DNA of 64,000 nt, from NCBI GenBank assembly GCA_033182465.1, contig CP137325.1, forward strand, positions 1,860,001-1,924,000. The letters are read 5' to 3'. Below are positions 58,891-64,000 of the stretch, one piece after another. A model generated the notes under the pieces. The model had not been told where the DNA came from. It searched no databases and saw only the letters and a program-made list of their open reading frames with translations. This DNA comes from Sanghuangporus weigelae (lineage: Eukaryota > Basidiomycota > Agaricomycetes > Hymenochaetales > Hymenochaetaceae). Numbering within the stretch: the stretch's first letter is position 1; each line of letters begins with the position of its first letter. The translations under genes and the position numbers were made by a program.

Positions 58891-59641
58891 ATGGGTCGTC
58901 GTCCAGCTCGTTGTTACCGCTACTGCAAGAACAAGCCCTACCCAAAGTCGCGCTACAACCGCGGTGTCCCAGACCCGAAGGTCAGTTTCACACTTTCGGA
59001 AAAAAAACTCATTAAATCTGGTTATAGATCAGGATCTTCGACTTGGGCCGGAAGCGCGCATCGGTGGACGACTTCCCCTTCTGCTGTCATCTCGTCTCAG
59101 ATGAGTACGAGCAGCTCTCGTCCGAAGCGCTCGAGGCTGCGCGTATCTGCGCAAACAAGTACGTGACCAAAGTCGCCGGGAAGGATGCGTTCCATCTGCG
59201 CGTGCGCGTGCACCCGTTCCACGTCATCCGGATCAACAAGATGTTGTCCTGCGCCGGTGCTGATAGGCTGCAGACGGGCATGCGCGGTGCGTGGGGCAAG
59301 CCGTACGGCACCGTCGCGCGTGTGAACATCGGCCAGATCATCCTGAGCATCCGGTGCAAGGACTCGAACGCGCCGGTTATCCAGGAGGCGCTCCGCCGTG
59401 CACGGTACAAGTTCCCGGGCAGGCAAAAGATCATCGTTTCGAAGAAGTGGGGATTCACGAATGTGGACCGTGAGGAGTACTTGAAGCTCAAGGAGGACAA
59501 GCGCGTCGTCCAGTGCGTTCAGAGTCTTCGTGTATCTTGAAGTGTTTCTTGACGTTTTGTTGCAGAGACGGTGCCTACGTACAGTTTATCCGGCCGAGAG
59601 GCCCACTCGAAGCTAACCTTCGTGCCCAGCTGAAGGCGTAG
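58891..59641 (+). CDS. RPL10: 60S ribosomal protein L10 (uL16)
   Basis: Exons 58891-58980, 59028-59512 and 59566-59641 give 216 residues, the family's normal length. [21 protein letters not shown] is the invariant N-terminus. [10 protein letters not shown] appears across the first intron, and [19 protein letters not shown] near residue 110 is the conserved internal loop that reaches the peptidyl-transferase centre. The protein joins the 60S subunit late, in the cytoplasm, and is needed for subunit joining. It is intact and the most securely identified gene in the window. A leader intron directly before the ATG is likely, as is common for ribosomal protein genes. Confidence 0.97.
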
Positions 59642-60093
59642 AGAGAGAGATGTATGTATGTAGAATACTGGAAGTGCTATGCTATTTCATTTTCTCGGAC
59701 TGAAGAGTGAAATGCCCTATATTCACTACGCCGTTTGCACTCGATTGACGGTGGCTAGGGGAAACGGGGCAGAAATCAACGACGACCGACGCTTTTGCTC
59801 CCCTTCCTTACATCTGAGCATTGTATAGGCGGCTATTGCACAATGTGTTACATAATATTACATAATATTACGTCATGTCCCATCTTCATCCACCGCCGCC
59901 GCCATCAAGCGCACCGACACCGACACCGGCACCGACGCCAGCGACGACGAGGAGCGCCGCGAGTGATCCGATAAAACAAAGCGTGAACCCGAGTCGACCG
60001 GCGGGTGAACGCTGAGCAGGCACGAGGCACAATATTCATTTTATCTTATATATATTGTATTTGCTCAGTTCAGTCGCTCTCATTGTCTCTCCC
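59642..60093. other. Spacer between RPL10 and the photoreceptor gene
   Basis: It includes a repeated CATAATATTA near 59848-59868 and a CCG/CAC-rich stretch (59890-59990), then TTATATATATTG at 60045 about 45 bp before the next start codon, a TATA candidate. No gene was recognised. Confidence 0.45.
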
Positions 60094-63000
60094 ATGCCGT
60101 TCTCGACGTACTTGCGCGATACAGCACCGACGGACGTCAACTCTCCTCGCTATTGCGCCGACGGACGACCGTCGCAGTCGCAGCAGCAACAGCAACAGCA
60201 GTGCCCAGTCCCGACACACGATGGTTACTCCTACGACTCCTACTACCCGCTCAATGCCCACACTTCCGCCCCTATCTCCGGGCCGTCTTCATCCTCATCC
60301 CCAAGCACAAATGCCAACGCCAACAACGGCGTCAACAGCGACGGCACCATAAACACAGACGTTCTCAACAAACCCTACGTCCTGTCTCAACCCTCTCCTT
60401 CACTGTCCCGCACAGGCAGCGATGGCCTCTTCCAAATGCCCTCCTTCCTCATGGGCAACTTTGGCGGCACACTCGCTCCCGGCGGAGGCGCCGAGGTGCT
60501 CACTCCCAGTCCGCTAGGGATGTTCGACTTTGCCTCGACGCCCTTCCCTCTGCATCCGCACCCGCACCCGCACCCGCACTCGCACCCGCACGACGACGAC
60601 GAGAACGGCAAGTCCTCGTGGCAATCAACGTGTGTATTCCCTTTTTTGAGTAGCAGATAGCACATTCCGCCGCTTGTTCTCGCCGTATTCTCTCGATCGT
60701 GCTGACGTGCGTTATGGAACAGCAAATATTATACCCTCCAATCGACAGATGATGTCGTTGAAACAACATCACCAACAGCGGAGGCGGCGGCACTGGCTCC
60801 CTTGTCCGCCTCGACGTCCTCTGCATCGGAGGCTCATATCGCTCCCCCGGCGGCGTCGCCATTTGGCTATCTTAACACAGAGTCCCCGCAGGATCACCAG
60901 GTGCCTCAGCTCAGCACGGCGCGTGCAGAGGACGACTCGCTCAACGCTGCCGACATCGTCGTCTCTTCTCCCGTCGAGCCCTCATCTGCAATGACAGAGC
61001 CTGGTGCATTCCAGCCGCCCTTAGATCTCTACGCTCCCGTACCATCCTCCGGCCTACCTGTCTATTCCCAATCAGGCTTCGACATGCTCAGCATGCTTGC
61101 TCGTGTCGCTCGTCGACCCAACCCGACTATCGTCCTCGGTCCCGTCGACCTAACGTGCGCCTTCGTCGTCGCAGACGTCCGCCGTGCAGATGCGCCCATC
61201 GTCTACGCCTCGCGCACCTTCTGCGAACTAACAGGGTACTCCGAGAGCGAAAGTCTAGGTCGGAACTGCCGTTTTCTCCAGGCACCAGGTGGACGCGTCT
61301 TGCGCAACGAGGCGCGTCGGTTCACCTCTGCAGAAGCAGTACGCGAGCTGCGCTTCGCACTCGACAAGGACCGCGAGGCACAGGTCAGTCTCATCAACTA
61401 CCGCAAGGACGGGCGTCCATTCGTCAACCGTGTGTCGATCGTGCCCATCCCTGCGGAGGACGGTGCCTCGGAGATCGCGTTCCACGTGGGCTTCCAGGTC
61501 GATCTCAACGAGCAGCCGGGCCTGATTGCGCAGCGCATCCAGGACGGGAAGTTTTATTCGGGTAGTGATTCGTTGTACAAGTCCCAGACGCCCGCGGAGC
61601 GCAGTGCGAGAGCTATGGGGAAGAAGCTGCGCACACTCTTGTCCGACGACTCCTTCCAGTCAAAGGTACCGATCTCGACGTCGTGCAACTCGACTCCGTT
61701 CACAGCAACGGCTAACAATGCAGCGTCGTCGAATAACAACAGCTCGGACTCTTCCACGCCTGCTCCCAACGCCAAATCCAATAATTCCTCTACCAAGCCT
61801 GACTCGCGAGACGAGCGCCAATGGCTCAACCTCGTCCTCCTCCAACACATGCCGGACTTTATCCATGTCCTCTCCTTCAAAGGCCATTTCCTCTACGTAT
61901 CTCCGGCCATAACCCATGTATTAGGGTACTTACCCGAAGATCTCATCGGCAAGTCCGTCGGTGATTTCTGCCATCCTAGCGATGCCGTTCCGCTCTTACG
62001 CGAGCTCAAGGAGAGCGCAGGTCAGTCTTCTACGCTGAACTCGAGCGAGGGTAACGTTGGCAGTCAAGGTGGTCCTTCAGGAGGCGTATCAGGTGCGACA
62101 ACCGAGTCTCAGACGCGGACGCAGACACAAAACGGGCAGCGTGTAGTCAACTTATTATTCCGCATGCGGACCAAGACGGGCGAGTACGTCTGGATCGAGT
62201 CGATCGGGCGATTGCACGTCGAGGCAAGTAAAGGCCGCAAGGCGATCGTACTCAGCGGTCGATCGTGCGCCATGCCGAATTTGCGATGGGGAGTCATCTC
62301 GCAAGCTGGTGGGCTCCTCGGGCCTGGACCTTCTTCCGTTTCACAAGTGCCGTTCAGCGAGGGATCGGAGTCGAGTGAGGCTGGGCAGAATCGCACGACT
62401 GCAGAGCAAGAATTCTGGGCGATGCTATGCGAGGACGGGCTTTTCCTCGTCGCGGGTATGGGCGTACGCGATCTACTCGGGTGGGGAACGGCAGAGATAA
62501 TCGGGCGCTCCGTTCGCGAGTTCATCCTCGATGACAACACTGGGCGTAACCATAGCTCATCTGCTGATCAGGTCGTCCTCGCGCTCAGCAGGATATATAG
62601 CGGCGAGCAAGGCGCACAGACGCTTACATGTCAGATGAAGAAGCGCGATGGCGAGATAGTATGGATGCAGCTATCCCTATACGCCAACGAGTCACGAACG
62701 GCCAGCGGACGCATCATCGTCCAATTCAAGCTCCTTTCTGCATCGAATCCCACCTTTCCTACCCAGTCGTCGTCCCATCCATTCTCGCCTACGAGTTTCA
62801 TCAACCCATCATACCCGTTCTCCTTCAACCCTCCCCATTCTTACTCTTCGTATTCATACAACATGTCCGGCAGATCTTCTGCGACGACGACGACGACGGC
62901 AGGGAGGATCCTGCACCAACCGAACACGAACGTCTTCGCCGAGTTCGAGACGCACCGCGGGACGTCCTGGCAGTACGAGCTGCAACAGCTCAAGTACGCG

Positions 63001-63159
63001 AACGACAAGCTTCGTCAGGAGGTGACGATTCTCGAGGCTCGTCAGCGTAGACAACGGCACCATCATCAACAGCATCAACAACAACAACAGCAGCAGCAGC
63101 AGCAGCAGCAACCGCAGCAGAATCAACAAGTCGCATGGGTCGGCAACGTCCAAGCCTAA
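60094..63159 (+). CDS. wc-1: White-collar-1 blue-light photoreceptor homologue
   Basis: Exons 60094-60629 and 60723-63159 join through a 93-nt intron to give 990 residues. The N-terminus has Gln and His/Pro runs (SQSQQQQQQQ; repeated HP near residue 155). The LOV domain covers about residues 305-420 with GRNCRFLQ; C361 would form the flavin adduct under blue light. A second PAS domain (DFIHVLSFKGHFLYVSPAITHVLGYLPEDLIG) starts near residue 545 and is extended by a Ser/Gly/Thr insert. A third (LFLVAGMGVRDLLGWGTAEIIGRS) lies near 740-840. The C-terminus has 12 consecutive Gln and no GATA zinc finger, as known for basidiomycete WC-1 proteins, which rely on WC-2 for DNA contact. It should act in the nucleus as a light-responsive transcription regulator. 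ATG 60094 is the first in frame after the TATA-like sequence. Confidence 0.95.
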
Positions 63160-64000
63160 TAAAGGACATCGTGCCTTTCTTGCTTTCGCTCTTTCAAAGT
63201 CTGCTTGCTTTCCGAAATATTATTATACGGTACGATAATTGCTAAATTCGCGCTCGCATATCAACGTCCACTATTGCTTCTCTCCATTCTCCGCAATAGA
63301 TAGTTGGTAGAGTCTCTAAATTCGTCTTATCTCCTTTCTTCTCTTCTCTTCACCTGCTTCCGCCTCTGCTTTCCTCCTGCACCCCGTCTGTATCCTTATT
63401 ATACTGCCCCCCCATCGAATTAGCTCAGCCGGACGAACAAAATCCCAAAAAGCAGTAATTCATGTACATAGCACGCAGTTTGCTCTCTGTTGTCGTTGCA
63501 TCGCCGTTTTATACGTTGATTATATATCACACTACGTACATTTTCAAATGCGTACGTAGGAGTTCCCGTTCCATGTTTTTCCATGAACGAGCGAATAACA
63601 AACTGTATTGCACGAGGGGAGAAAACAATGAAACTGAAATGCGCAGTAGGTATGTAGGTACAAAGCAGACATACAGGAAGTAAAGGAAGGAAAAAAAAAA
63701 AGACCTTTTGAGAAGTGCGCGCGCGTATGTACGTATGGATTCTATGGAACCTACATATACCGACAACGACAACAATTCAAGTGACCGATCCTTCAAAACG
63801 TGAATTATGATAAGCGAGCGATCCGATCAATCGAGCAAGGTATAGCTGCGAAATGTAGACAGGGTAAGGGGAATAATGAAATGAACAATCTAATGAGCGG
63901 TTTAGGTACTGAGCGGCCATCTGGCCAATATAGTTGATGCAAGGAGCGACTAAACTTGTACGTATGATAGAATTATGAGTAAGAGAGAAATTCAGAACTC
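63160..64000. other. 3' flank of the photoreceptor gene, nothing else seen
   Basis: The first part is pyrimidine-rich (63180-63400) and probably 3' untranslated. Beyond it the sequence is A-rich with short frames lacking any domain. Confidence 0.4.

Noticed and set aside
59097-59500. Long minus-strand frames opposite RPL10
   Set aside because: They are shadows of a highly conserved, codon-biased ribosomal protein gene.
62109-62540. 143-codon minus-strand frame
   Set aside because: It is antisense to the white-collar-1 coding exon.

Overview
The window looks like nuclear DNA of a filamentous basidiomycete, probably an agaricomycete. Genes carry many short GT-AG introns (about 50-65 nt). It encodes a basidiomycete-type sesquiterpene synthase, a Tri5-like terpene synthase, a DUF6534-type membrane protein, a class III GH18 chitinase, and a white-collar-1 photoreceptor that ends in poly-Gln with no GATA zinc finger, as in basidiomycetes. 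All joins were inferred by eye from splice signals and frame. Where I give exact exon lists, the summed exon lengths are multiples of three.

Left host segment (1-13.1 kb): a DUF6534-type gene with a possible in-frame stop; a sesquiterpene synthase (minus); a 16-exon het-C homologue (minus) with a signal peptide and a Pro/Gly/Ser/Tyr-rich tail; an unrecognised 272-residue protein; a 131-residue Tyr/Cys-rich protein; and a single-pass membrane protein with a low-complexity tail (minus).

Central island (13.1-51 kb): nested, mostly broken transposable elements with no intact host gene. It includes (i) a 5.5-kb unit bounded by inverted 11-bp-repeat arrays that encloses a decayed, apparently captured Mlp1/TPR (nuclear-pore basket) gene fragment; (ii) a 1.52-kb solo LTR with a 5-bp target-site duplication that contains a 213-codon ORF, seen again in a second copy; (iii) at least seven copies or fragments of a 1.8-kb TGTAG...CTACA family with an LTR-like TATA box; (iv) two minus-strand Ty1/copia elements, the second with an internal inversion and two small DNA transposons whose target duplications can be read; (v) two Ty3/gypsy gag regions in opposite orientation; and (vi) a CpG-rich tract with 27-bp tandem repeats. 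Copies of the same repeat differ largely by CpG to TpG/CpA changes, and many stops in relic ORFs fit C-to-T or G-to-A mutation.

Right host segment (51.4-64 kb): a GH18 chitinase with a CBM5/12-like module and an inferred 8-nt micro-exon (minus); a degenerate MUB1/samB-like relic; a Tri5-like terpene synthase; ribosomal protein uL16 (RPL10); and a white-collar-1 homologue. Terpene synthases lie on both sides of the island, but I see no P450, transferase or transporter that would make a classical biosynthetic cluster.
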